From assembly GCF_900172315.1 (NCBI RefSeq), contig NZ_FWFV01000008.1, positions 62,001 to 126,000 of the forward strand: a DNA stretch of 64,000 bases. The letters are read 5' to 3'. Source of the DNA: Palleronia marisminoris. GTDB taxonomy: Bacteria > Pseudomonadota > Alphaproteobacteria > Rhodobacterales > Rhodobacteraceae. The notes under the pieces were generated by a model. It ran no database searches and was not told where the DNA came from. It saw nothing but the letters and a program-made list of their open reading frames with translations. Each line of letters starts with the position of its first letter. Within the stretch, counting starts at the first letter, position 1. This document shows positions 47,470 through 55,871 of the stretch, piece by piece. Both the position numbers and the translations under genes were made by a program.

Positions 47470-48321
47470 GTGACGTCGGAATTGCAAGAAGAACGGGGGA
47501 ACGCGGTGTTCGGAACGGCCAAGCGCGTCTGGGCAGAGATGGGACGGACCAAGCTCACGCTGATCGCGGCAGGTGTCGCGTTCTACGGTCTGCTCGGGCT
47601 TTTCCCTGGCATCGGTGCGCTGATGGCGATCGGGGGGATCGTCGCGGAACCGTCGCAGGTTGCCGAGACGCTGGGCTCGCTGGGCAGCGTGATGCCACAG
47701 GCCGCCGAAGAGATCATCATCGGCCAGGCACAAGAGGTCGCGAGTGGTCCGCCCGAGCAGCTGGGCCTCGTCGCGGTCGTGGGCCTTCTGCTGACGCTCT
47801 ATTCTGCGTCCAAGGGGATGCAGGCGCTGATGGACGGGCTGAACCTGGTCAACGACCGCGAGGATGACCGCAGCCTCGTCAAATCGACGGCGATCAAGCT
47901 GGTGCTGACCTTCGGGATGCTGGTGGGGGTATTGCTGTGCGTGGCGGTCGCCGTGGTGGTGCCGGCGGTGCTTGCGTGGTTGCCCTTGGGGAGCAGTACC
48001 GAGCTTCTGGTCATCATCGCCCGATGGCCGGTCCTGCTGGTGATCGCCGGTGCGGGGATCGCGCTGACCTACCGCATCGCACCCTCGGGCGAGCATACGC
48101 CGTGGCGCTGGATCATTCCCGGTGCAGCGCTCGCCTGCGCCCTTTGGCTGGCCGGCACCGCGGGTTTCGCCGTCTACGTGCGGATGTTCGGGTCCTACCA
48201 GGAGACGTTCGGCGCGCTCGGCGGCGTGGTGATCCTGCTGATGTGGCTGTGGGTCTCGGCCACTGTGGTCCTGCTCGGGGCGCTCGTCAGCCGAGTCCTG
48301 CGCGAGGAAGGCGGAACCTAG
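47470..48321 (+). CDS. YihY/BrkB family membrane protein
   Basis: 283 residues with six membrane helices; GVAFYGLLGLFPGIGALMAIGG and AYRIAPSGEHTPWRWIIPGA-type residues with LYSASKGMQALMDGLNLVN identify the YihY/virulence factor BrkB family, often mislabelled ribonuclease BN. Role uncertain; possibly transport. GTG 47470 lacks a good ribosome-binding site; GTG 47505 (preceded by GGGGGAA) is an alternative that trims 11 residues. Divergent from the ilvB leader. Confidence 0.85.
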   Translation: MTSELQEERGNAVFGTAKRVWAEMGRTKLTLIAAGVAFYGLLGLFPGIGALMAIGGIVAEPSQVAETLGSLGSVMPQAAEEIIIGQAQEVASGPPEQLGLVAVVGLLLTLYSASKGMQALMDGLNLVNDREDDRSLVKSTAIKLVLTFGMLVGVLLCVAVAVVVPAVLAWLPLGSSTELLVIIARWPVLLVIAGAGIALTYRIAPSGEHTPWRWIIPGAALACALWLAGTAGFAVYVRMFGSYQETFGALGGVVILLMWLWVSATVVLLGALVSRVLREEGGT

Positions 48322-48420
48322 GGCTTTTCCCCGCCGCCTTGGTATCCTACACCCGTTTGCGAAATCTTGTGTCCCGCAGCCCTTGCGCGGCACATCTTTG
48401 TTCACGAGGGAGGAGACTTC

Positions 48421-49497
48421 ATGAAACGCCGGCAATTTCTGAGCAGCGCCGCGACCGGCGCCGCCGCAGCGGGCCTCGCCGCGCCCGCCTATGCGCAAGG
48501 CAACCGGACGCTGACGATGGTGACGAGCTGGGGCCGCGGCCTCGCAGGTGTCCACGACAGCGCGCAGTACATCGCCGACTCGATCACCGCCATGTCCGAC
48601 GGTGAGCTCACGGTCGATCTGCGCGCGGCCGGCGAGCTCGTCGGCGCGTTCGAGAATTTCGACGCCGTGACCGCCGGACAGGCGGACATGTACCACGCCG
48701 CCGACTACTATTTCACCGGTCAGCACCCCGCCTTCGCGTTCTTCTCGACCGTGCCCTTCGGCATGACCGCGCAAGAGCTGAACAACTGGTACTACCACGG
48801 CAATGGGCAGGAGCTGCACCAGGAGCTTGGCGCGATCTTCGGGATCAAGCCTTTCCTCGTTGGCAACACGGGCCCGCAATCTGGCGGCTGGTTCAACCGC
48901 GAGATCACCGGCGTCGAGGATTTCCAGGGCCTGCGCTTCCGCATGCCGGGGCAGGGGGCCGAGGTGCTCGGCAAGCTTGGCGCGAGTGTCCAGAACCTGC
49001 CGGGTTCCGAGGTGTACCAGGCGCTGTCTTCGGGCGCGATCGACGGGACCGAGTGGATCGGACCCTGGGCCGACGAGGCCGCGGGCTTCCACGAGATCAC
49101 CAAGTATTACTACACCGCCGGCTTCCACGAGCCGGGGCCGGGCCTGACGCTGGGCGTGAACCTGTCGGTCTTCGAAGAGCTGTCGCCGGCCCACCAGGCG
49201 ATCATCGAGAAGGCCTCGGTGGCCGCCAACCTGTGGACGCTGACCCTGTTCATGAAGAACAATGCCGAGGCGCTGAACCGGCTGCGCCAACAGGGCGTCC
49301 AGATCCTGGAGTTCCCCGACGAGGTCTGGGAAGCGTTCGGAACCGCCAGCGAAGAGGTGTTGCAGCAGCACACGAACGATCCGCTCTATGCGAGCATCCT
49401 CGCAAGCTATCAGGAGTCCATGCGCGAGAACTCCGCCTGGATCGGCGAGACCGAGCGGGTCTACGCCCAGCAGCGCGACCGGATCCTCGGCTTGTAA
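48421..49497 (+). CDS. TRAP transporter periplasmic substrate-binding protein, first of two (Tat-exported)
   Basis: Captures an organic anion, probably an oxo- or hydroxy-acid, for the TRAP permease encoded downstream. 358 residues; signal MKRRQFLSSAATGAAAAGLA has a twin-arginine (RRQFL) start, so export uses Tat. DctP-family features resembling R. sphaeroides TakP: DYYFTGQHPAFAFFSTVPFG, GGWFNREI, GLRFRMPG and TEWIGPWAD, which contribute ligand and metal contacts in that family. GGGAGGAG is the ribosome-binding site. It is about 70% similar by eye to the next gene, a tandem paralogue, and is separated from it by a strong hairpin. Confidence 0.93.
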   Translation: MKRRQFLSSAATGAAAAGLAAPAYAQGNRTLTMVTSWGRGLAGVHDSAQYIADSITAMSDGELTVDLRAAGELVGAFENFDAVTAGQADMYHAADYYFTGQHPAFAFFSTVPFGMTAQELNNWYYHGNGQELHQELGAIFGIKPFLVGNTGPQSGGWFNREITGVEDFQGLRFRMPGQGAEVLGKLGASVQNLPGSEVYQALSSGAIDGTEWIGPWADEAAGFHEITKYYYTAGFHEPGPGLTLGVNLSVFEELSPAHQAIIEKASVAANLWTLTLFMKNNAEALNRLRQQGVQILEFPDEVWEAFGTASEEVLQQHTNDPLYASILASYQESMRENSAWIGETERVYAQQRDRILGL

Positions 49498-49544
49498 GGC
49501 CCGCGGCCGGTCGCAAGATCGGTGCGGTCACGCGGATTTGCCTC

Positions 49545-49568
49545 GGGGGACGCTTGTGAGCGTCCCCC
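49545..49568 (+). terminator. Intercistronic hairpin between the two TRAP binding-protein genes
   Basis: Perfect 10-bp stem (49545-49554 with 49559-49568, TGTG loop) with no U-run, 47 nt after the first stop and 43 nt before the next start. Such hairpins after periplasmic binding-protein genes usually stabilise the upstream mRNA and lower read-through. Confidence 0.6.
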
Positions 49569-49611
49569 TCTCTCGACGATACTCGGCGCGCGGAGCACTG
49601 GGAGGACACTG

Positions 49612-50688
49612 ATGGATCGTCGCTCGTTCCTGCGAAGTTCGGCACTTGTCGGGTCGGCTGCCGCTGGTCTGGCCGCGCCGGCCTACGCGCAGGACAAGCG
49701 AACCCTGACGATGGTGACCACCTGGGGCCGTGACCTGGTCGGCGTGCACGATTCCGCGCAGCACGTCGCCGACCGGATTACCGAGATGTCCGGCGGCAAC
49801 CTGACCGTCGAGGTCGTGGCGGCGGGCGAGCGCTTCGATGCCTACGAGGTCTTCGACGCCGTCACCTCGGGCAGCGCCGACATGTATCACGGCGCCGACT
49901 ACTATTTCACCGACAAGCACCCGGCCTACGCGTTCTTCACCGCCGTGCCCTTCGGCCTGACCGCGCAGGAAATGCTCAACTGGTACTATTTCGACGGCGG
50001 CATGGAACTCCATGACCAGCTGGGCGAGATCTTCGGCCTCAAGTCCTTTCTCGCGGGCAACACGGGCGCGCAGGCCGGTGGCTGGTTCCGGACCCCGATC
50101 GACAGCCCCGAGGGGTTCGACGGCCTGCGCTTCCGCATGCCGGGTCTGGGCGGCGAGGCGCTTGGAAGGTTGGGCGCGAACGTGCTGAGCATCCCGGGCG
50201 CCGGGGTATTCGAGGCCCTGTCATCGGGCGCCATCGACGGGACCGAGTGGATCGGCCCCTGGGCGGACGAGAAGGCCGGCTTCCACAAGATCGCAAAGCA
50301 CTACTACACCTCCGGCTTTCACGAACCCGGCGCCGGCCTGTCGCTGGCCATGAACCGCGCGGTCTTCACCAGCCTGACGCCGGCGCAGCGCGCCATCGTC
50401 AAGTCGGCCGCGCTCGAGGCGCATCAGTGGACCCTGTCGCGGTTCCTGTCGCAGAACGGCGCGGCGCTGCAACGGCTGCGCGCGGCCGGGGTGCAGCTGA
50501 ACGAATTCCCCCCGAGCGTCTGGGATGCCTTCGCTCGGGTCTCGACCGAGACGCTGGACCAGTATATGAGCGACCGCCTGTTCGCGGAGATCCGCAACTC
50601 GGTCACGGAATCGGTCCGCAAGTCGTCGGGCTGGATCCAGCGCTCGGAAGGCGCATACCGCACCCAGCGGGACCGCGTGTTCGGCTGA
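49612..50688 (+). CDS. TRAP transporter periplasmic substrate-binding protein, second of two (Tat-exported)
   Basis: 358 residues, same length and domain plan as the preceding gene. The signal MDRRSFLRSSALVGSAAAGLA carries RRSFL, a canonical Tat motif. Conserved TakP-like elements recur: DYYFTDKHPAYAFFTAVPFG, GGWFRTPID, GLRFRMPG, TEWIGPWADE. Differences cluster in the hinge and helical rim, so the two proteins may bind different ligands but feed one DctQM permease. Strong GGGAGGA ribosome-binding site upstream of ATG 49612. A 6-bp hairpin (50734-50751) follows before dctQ. Confidence 0.93.
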   Translation: MDRRSFLRSSALVGSAAAGLAAPAYAQDKRTLTMVTTWGRDLVGVHDSAQHVADRITEMSGGNLTVEVVAAGERFDAYEVFDAVTSGSADMYHGADYYFTDKHPAYAFFTAVPFGLTAQEMLNWYYFDGGMELHDQLGEIFGLKSFLAGNTGAQAGGWFRTPIDSPEGFDGLRFRMPGLGGEALGRLGANVLSIPGAGVFEALSSGAIDGTEWIGPWADEKAGFHKIAKHYYTSGFHEPGAGLSLAMNRAVFTSLTPAQRAIVKSAALEAHQWTLSRFLSQNGAALQRLRAAGVQLNEFPPSVWDAFARVSTETLDQYMSDRLFAEIRNSVTESVRKSSGWIQRSEGAYRTQRDRVFG

Positions 50689-50768
50689 GCCGCGTCTGAC
50701 AACCGTGTCCCCTGAGGCGGACGCACCACGAGACGCCCGGAACAACGGGCGCTGCAGGAGGGACAAGG

Positions 50769-51647
50769 GTGATCGACACCATCGTCTGGATCGTCACCAA
50801 CATCGTGATGGCGCCGTGGAACCTGGTGCGGGCGCTGACCCAGCCGGGCGCGTGGCTGGACTGGTCGAACGGCGAGAGCCTCGTCCGGTTCATCTACTAC
50901 GGCGGCTCGATCGAGTTCTTCTTCGTGGTGTTCACCGCGTTTCTCGTCTTCACCGCCGTGGGCCTGTGGTGGACGGGCCTGCTGTGGGGCGCGGTGCGGG
51001 TGCTGGAAAGCTTCGCCAACGGCGTGGGCCGGGTCGCCGCCTGGGCCGGGCTGCTGATGGTCCTGCAGCAGATCGTCATCGTCTTCGCACAACGGGTCTT
51101 CGCCTCGGCGCAGCTGGGCTTCGGCTTCGGCACGACCTTCAGCTTCGATGTCAGCTGGTGGTCCGAAGAGCTGAGGCTCTATAACGCGTTGGTCGTCGTG
51201 CTTTGCTGCGCCTACACCTTTGTGCAGCGTGGCCATGTGCGGGTGGACCTGCTCTACACCCCCGCCTCGTACCGCACCAAGAAGGTCATCGACATGGCCG
51301 GCGCGCTCTTCTTCATGATGCCGATGGGCGTGGTGATCTGGCTCTATGGCTGGTTCTTCATGTGGCGCCATCTGGTGACGCCCAAGGTCTCGGCCTCGGA
51401 CCAGCTTGACCTGATGATGCGCAAGGCCTCGATCCTGCGCTGGAACGTCGAGACGGTCAGCTTCAGCCCCAACGGCTTCAACGGCTACTTCCTGTTCAAG
51501 GTGCTGCTGGTCATCTTCGCGGCCATGGTCCTGCTGCAGGCTGTCGCGGTCTTCTACCGCGCGTACCTCGAATGGCGCGAGGGTCCGGCCGCAGAGGGAC
51601 GATACCTCGACCTCGACACCGCCGACGCTGCCGCGTCCGGCCACTGA
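50769..51647 (+). CDS. dctQ: TRAP transporter small permease DctQ-like
   Basis: Small membrane subunit joining the TRAP complex. 292 residues, longer than the usual 160-230, with about six hydrophobic segments; a helix around residues 45-65 (FIYYGGSIEFFFVVFTAFLV) and the conserved LVVVLCCAYTFVQRGHVRVD cluster with TRxxHVRVD-type motif mark the DctQ domain. AGGAGGGA precedes the start codon at 50769. Stop to dctM start is 17 nt. Forms a complex with DctM; not catalytic by itself. Confidence 0.9.
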   Translation: MIDTIVWIVTNIVMAPWNLVRALTQPGAWLDWSNGESLVRFIYYGGSIEFFFVVFTAFLVFTAVGLWWTGLLWGAVRVLESFANGVGRVAAWAGLLMVLQQIVIVFAQRVFASAQLGFGFGTTFSFDVSWWSEELRLYNALVVVLCCAYTFVQRGHVRVDLLYTPASYRTKKVIDMAGALFFMMPMGVVIWLYGWFFMWRHLVTPKVSASDQLDLMMRKASILRWNVETVSFSPNGFNGYFLFKVLLVIFAAMVLLQAVAVFYRAYLEWREGPAAEGRYLDLDTADAAASGH

Positions 51648-51664
51648 GATTTGAGGGACATCTG

Positions 51665-54019
51665 ATGCTCTTTGGTTTGGACGGGGTCGAGATCGGCCTC
51701 ATCATCGTTTTCCTCTGCCTTTTCGGCGCAATCCTGTCGGGCTTTCCGGTCGCCTTCGCCATCGGAGGCGCCGCCATCGTCTCGTTCGGGATCCTCGCCA
51801 TGCTGGATTCGGCCGGCATCCTGATCCACGAGGCGGTAGACACCGGCTCCCCGGCCTACCGCGCGCTGCTGAGCGAGGGGGTGCCGCCGCTCGACATCTC
51901 GCAGTTCCGCTATCCGGACCTGCCACGCATCGCCCAGCCGCTGTTCCAGGGCGGGTGGGAGCTTGCCCTCGACCGCAACATCTCGTTCATCGTGAACCGC
52001 ATCAACGAGCGCGTCCTCGCCGGCGCCTCGATCGAGACGCTGCTGGCCGTCCTGATGTTCGTGCTCATGGGGATCACGCTGGAGCGCTCGCGGATCGCCA
52101 ACGACCTGCTGACCACCATGGCGCGCGTCTTCGGGCCGCTGCCGGGCGGGCTGGCCGTGGCGGTCGTGGTGGTCGGCACGTTCCTCGCCGCCTCTACGGG
52201 GATCGTCGGGGCGACCGTCGTGACCATGGGCCTGCTGTCCCTGCCCACCATGCTGCGGAACAACTACTCGCCCGAACTTGCGACCGGCGTCATCGCGGCC
52301 AGCGGAACGCTCGGGCAGATCATCCCGCCGTCTATCGTGATCGTCCTGCTGGGCACCCTGGCCGGCGACATCTATTCGACTGCACAGGAAGCGCGCGCGC
52401 AGGCGGCCGGGTGCGGCGATGCGCTGACCTATCTGGGACAGGTTGCGGTCGTGTCGGTCGGAACGCTGTTCCAGGCGGCGCTGCTGCCGGGGATCTTCCT
52501 CGCGCTGCTCTACGGGCTCTATGCGTTCGGCTATGCCGTGCTGAACCCGTCGAAGGCGCCGCCGGTCATGGGCGACGGCGCGACGGGTGACTACATCACG
52601 CGCGGCGAGAAGCTGACCTGGTTCGCGGGCGTACCGGTGGCGCTGGTCGCTGCATTCTTCATCGCGGGCGCCGCTGGCTTGATGGGCTCGCAGACCATCG
52701 TGGTGGACGCCTACTCGACCCAGGGGCAGGTGGCGTCGCTCCGCACCAACGTCTCGCCGCAGTGCCAGGAGGCGATGATCGACCTGCACGGTCAGCGCGC
52801 CTGGGACCGCGCCGTGGTCGAGCAGCAGGCGATCGAAGAGTCCGGCGTCGCGCAGACCTCCACCCGCCTCACGGATGAAGAGCGCGCGGCCGAGCGTGTC
52901 CGCATGACCGGCGCGGCTGCCCCCATCGGCACGGGGATCGCGATATTCTTCCTGGGGGCGGCGCTGGTCCTGTCCTTCGCGCGCGGCATCGCGCCCGCGG
53001 ACGAGCCCCGGCCCCTGGCGATCGGGGGCCTCGGGATCGTCCTGGGCCTGCTGGCCGACATCCTCTTCATCGGGCCGACCACGTCGCCCGGTGCGACGGT
53101 GCTGATCCTGCTCGCGCCGGGCCTTCTGGTCCTGTGGTCCCTGCGCGAAGCGGCTGTGCGGCTCGCCCGGAACGACCTTGTCCGCGTGGTCTTCCCGCCG
53201 CTCGTGCTGATCGTGGCGGTGCTGGGGTCGATCCTCGGGGGGATCACCAATCCGACGCCGGCCGCGGCGCTCGGGGCCGGGGGTGCGATCATGCTCGCGG
53301 CGTTCCGCAAGCTGAAAGAGGACGGCCGCTCGGGCCGGATCATCATCGGGTCGGCGCTCGCCATCATCGTGATGCTTCTGCTTGGAGTGAATTTCGACCT
53401 GCGCGTCGGCGTCGGCGAAACGAACTTCGCGCAGTGGGTGGCCTACCTGGTTGCGCAGGCCTGCTACCTCTTCGCGATCTTCGGGCTTCTGTACTCCTGC
53501 GTCGTGCTCTGGACCGGCGGCGTGCTGACACCGGTCGTGCGCGAGACGGCGAAGGTCACGAGCATGGTGTTCACCATCCTCATCGGCTCGCAGCTTCTGA
53601 ACCTCGTCGTGATCTCCTTCGGCGGAGAGCACTACATCCAGGACTTCCTGCGCAGCTTCGACAGCGAGATGAAGGTGTTCCTCATCGTGATGCTGGTGCT
53701 GTTCGTGCTGGGCTTCGTGCTGGATTTCCTCGAGATCATCTACATCGTCATCCCAATCGTCGGTCCCGTGATCTACGGCGGCACGATGGATCCGAAATGG
53801 GTGACGATCATGATCGCGGTGAACCTGCAGACCTCGTTCCTGACGCCGCCCTTCGGCTTCGCGCTGTTCTACCTGCGCGGCGTCGCCCCGAAAGAGGTCA
53901 CGACCGGCCACATCTACCGCGGCGTGGTCCCGTTCGTGCTGATCCAGATCCTGGGGCTGGCGATCCTGTGGTTCTTCCCGGCGATCGTGACGATCGTGCC
54001 GGACCTGTTCCCGAACTAA
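51665..54019 (+). CDS. dctM: TRAP transporter large permease DctM-like, oversized
   Basis: 784 residues against about 430 for ordinary DctM. The first 330 residues carry the N-terminal half (AILSGFPVAFAIGGAAIV; GTFLAASTGIVGATVVTMG; ASGTLGQIIPPSIVIVLLG) and about 500-784 the second half (GGITNPTPAAALGAGGA; FVLGFVLDFLEIIYIVIPI; LQTSFLTPPFGFALFYLRG). Between them (about residues 340-500, nucleotides 52680-53165) lies an inserted periplasmic helical segment with QCQEAMIDLHGQRAWD and extra membrane helices. This enlarged form is known in the mannitol/chloroaromatic/keto-acid TRAP branch. Sodium-driven uptake is inferred from the family. Confidence 0.92.
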   Translation: MLFGLDGVEIGLIIVFLCLFGAILSGFPVAFAIGGAAIVSFGILAMLDSAGILIHEAVDTGSPAYRALLSEGVPPLDISQFRYPDLPRIAQPLFQGGWELALDRNISFIVNRINERVLAGASIETLLAVLMFVLMGITLERSRIANDLLTTMARVFGPLPGGLAVAVVVVGTFLAASTGIVGATVVTMGLLSLPTMLRNNYSPELATGVIAASGTLGQIIPPSIVIVLLGTLAGDIYSTAQEARAQAAGCGDALTYLGQVAVVSVGTLFQAALLPGIFLALLYGLYAFGYAVLNPSKAPPVMGDGATGDYITRGEKLTWFAGVPVALVAAFFIAGAAGLMGSQTIVVDAYSTQGQVASLRTNVSPQCQEAMIDLHGQRAWDRAVVEQQAIEESGVAQTSTRLTDEERAAERVRMTGAAAPIGTGIAIFFLGAALVLSFARGIAPADEPRPLAIGGLGIVLGLLADILFIGPTTSPGATVLILLAPGLLVLWSLREAAVRLARNDLVRVVFPPLVLIVAVLGSILGGITNPTPAAALGAGGAIMLAAFRKLKEDGRSGRIIIGSALAIIVMLLLGVNFDLRVGVGETNFAQWVAYLVAQACYLFAIFGLLYSCVVLWTGGVLTPVVRETAKVTSMVFTILIGSQLLNLVVISFGGEHYIQDFLRSFDSEMKVFLIVMLVLFVLGFVLDFLEIIYIVIPIVGPVIYGGTMDPKWVTIMIAVNLQTSFLTPPFGFALFYLRGVAPKEVTTGHIYRGVVPFVLIQILGLAILWFFPAIVTIVPDLFPN

Positions 54020-54064
54020 GTCGAGGTGGGCGGAGCCGGCGCGGGCCCCGCCGCATCGCGTGGA

Positions 54065-54559
54065 TCAGTTGCCGTGATCGTTGTGATCCGTGTCCGAGCC
54101 GGACATGTCGCCGTGCCCGGCCGAGGCGGCCTGACCGGGGCGGCGCACGTCGAAGGTTGCGGGGATGCGAACCTCGTCGGTGAAGATCAGCGTCGCCTTC
54201 ACATCGGTTCCGGGCACGAGCGGCCGTTCCAGTCCCATGAACATCACGTGCTTTCCGCCCCGCTCGAGCGTCAGGGTCTCGCCCGGGGCGAGGTCGAACC
54301 CCTCGGCGCGTGGCTCCATCCGCATCACGTCGCCATCCATGATGCTCTCGTGCAGTTCCGCCTTCGGGAACCCGGCCTCGATGCCGGTCAGGGTGTAGGC
54401 GGTATCGCTGTCGTTGATGATCGTCACATAGCCGGCAGCCGCCTTCGCGGTGGGCGAGGTCGCATAGATCACCGCATCCTCGACGATGATGGCAGGCAGG
54501 TGGCTTTCGGCCAGAGCGGGGGCGGCAAGGAACGACAGAACGAGGGCGGTGCGCAGCAT
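54065..54559 (-). CDS. Periplasmic copper chaperone PCu(A)C
   Basis: Delivers Cu(I) to cytochrome c oxidase centres. 164 residues: signal peptide MLRTALVLSFLAAPALAES, cupredoxin-like domain with the metal motif H...M...H-x-M seen as LHESIMDGDVMRME and GGKHVMFMGL, and a His/Asp-rich tail (HGDMSGSDTDHNDHGN) that may also bind metal. Length is slightly above the family mean because of that tail. No cox or SCO gene is in this window. Convergent with dctM. Confidence 0.92.
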   Translation of the reverse strand: MLRTALVLSFLAAPALAESHLPAIIVEDAVIYATSPTAKAAAGYVTIINDSDTAYTLTGIEAGFPKAELHESIMDGDVMRMEPRAEGFDLAPGETLTLERGGKHVMFMGLERPLVPGTDVKATLIFTDEVRIPATFDVRRPGQAASAGHGDMSGSDTDHNDHGN

Positions 54560-54655
54560 GGAGTGTCTCCGTTTCAGATGCGCCGCAGATAGTCGCTGTG
54601 GTCGCGGCCCTCAATGGCGCTTGTCGCCGCGGGAGGGCGGGCCTAGGGAGGGGGC

Positions 54656-55462
54656 ATGAAATTACTGTTCCTCGGCGACGTGATGGGGCGCGCGGGCCGC
54701 GCCGCCATCGAAAGCAACCTTCCTGCCCTCAAGGACGAACTCGGCGTCGAATTCTGCGTGGTCAACGGCGAGAACGCGACGAACGGCGCGGGGCTTTCGG
54801 CCGATCATGCGAAGCTGCTGCTTGAGGCAGGCGCCGACGCGCTGACGCTGGGCGACCATGCCTTCGACCAGAAGGACATGCTGCAATTCTGCGAAGCCGA
54901 ACCACGGATCGTCCGGCCGCTGAATTTCTCCAAATCCGCGCCGGGCCGCGGCGCGCGGGTGTTCGAGACGGCGCGGGGCCGCCGGGTGCTGGTGGCGCAG
55001 GTGCTGGGTCAGGTCTTCATGAAGCGGCCCTTCGACGATCCGTTCTCGGCGATCGAGCCGGTGCTGAAGAACGCGGCTCTGGGGGCCTCGGTTCAGGCCA
55101 CGCTGGTCGACATGCATTGCGAGGCGACGTCCGAGAAGATGGCCATGGGCCACTACTGCGACGGCAAGGCCAGCGTCGTGGTCGGAACGCACACCCATGT
55201 TCCGACGGCCGACGCGATGATCCTGCCGGGCGGAACTGCGTATCAGAGCGACGCCGGCATGTGCGGCGACTACGACAGCGTCATCGGGATGCAGAAGGAA
55301 GAGCCGCTGCGCCGATTCATCACGGGCATGCCGAAAAGCCGGTTCGAGCCTGCGAAGGGCGAGGCGACCTTGTCGGGCCTGCTGGTCGAGACCGACGATG
55401 CCACGGGCAAGGCGGTCTCGGTGCAGATGATCCGGCGCGGCGGGCGGTTGTCGCCCGCCTGA
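54656..55462 (+). CDS. YmdB-family (TIGR00282) metallophosphoesterase
   Basis: 268 residues of the calcineurin-like family containing B. subtilis YmdB, a cyclic-nucleotide phosphodiesterase that affects biofilm and RNase Y-linked gene expression. Ligand residues Asp8 (FLGDVMG), Glu39-Asn40 (VNGENATNG), His68 and the HTHVPTAD histidines are in place. The usual GNH at 66-68 reads GDH here (Asp67). VGTHTHVPTADAMILPGGTAYQSDAG is diagnostic. It is solitary, convergent with gloA. Confidence 0.9.
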   Translation: MKLLFLGDVMGRAGRAAIESNLPALKDELGVEFCVVNGENATNGAGLSADHAKLLLEAGADALTLGDHAFDQKDMLQFCEAEPRIVRPLNFSKSAPGRGARVFETARGRRVLVAQVLGQVFMKRPFDDPFSAIEPVLKNAALGASVQATLVDMHCEATSEKMAMGHYCDGKASVVVGTHTHVPTADAMILPGGTAYQSDAGMCGDYDSVIGMQKEEPLRRFITGMPKSRFEPAKGEATLSGLLVETDDATGKAVSVQMIRRGGRLSPA

Positions 55463-55466
55463 CGGC

Positions 55467-55862
55467 TCAGCCGAAGCGGCCCGAGCGTTCCAGAACCTCG
55501 ATCTGGTAGCCGTCGGGATCGGCCACGAAGAAGAACCGTGCGATCTTCTCTCCTCCGGGCGCGAACTCGATGATCGCGCGCGGCTCGAAGCCCTCGGATG
55601 TGAGCCGGGAGTGTTCGGCATCGAGGTCGGTGACCGACACGGCAAGGTGGCCGTAGCCGTCGCCCAGATCGTAGGGCTCGGTCCGGGACTTGTTGATGGT
55701 CAGCTCCAGCTCGAACGCGGTTTCGGCGTTCGACAGGTAGACCAGCGTGAAATCGTCGAAATCCAGCCGGTTGGCGAGGGTCAGGCCGAACGCCGTCTCG
55801 TAGAAGGCGCGCGAGCGATCTTCGTGGAGGACGCGGATCATGCTGTGGATCATCTGTGCCAT
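55467..55862 (-). CDS. gloA: Glyoxalase I (lactoylglutathione lyase)
   Basis: Converts the methylglyoxal-glutathione hemithioacetal to lactoylglutathione. 131 residues, the usual size of E. coli GlxI, with the four metal ligands: His6 (MIHSMIRVL), Glu53 in FELELTINK, His72 in DGYGHLAVSV and a C-terminal Glu in GYQIEVLERSGRF. Family member assignment is firm; a related VOC substrate cannot be fully excluded. 4 nt from the convergent YmdB gene. Confidence 0.9.
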   Translation of the reverse strand: MAQMIHSMIRVLHEDRSRAFYETAFGLTLANRLDFDDFTLVYLSNAETAFELELTINKSRTEPYDLGDGYGHLAVSVTDLDAEHSRLTSEGFEPRAIIEFAPGGEKIARFFFVADPDGYQIEVLERSGRFG

Positions 55863-55871
55863 GGTGTCCTC

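Noticed and set aside
51554-53911. 785-codon open frame antisense to dctM
   Set aside because: Translation is extremely charged and repetitive, as expected from the complement of membrane-protein codons; DctM is unambiguous on the plus strand.
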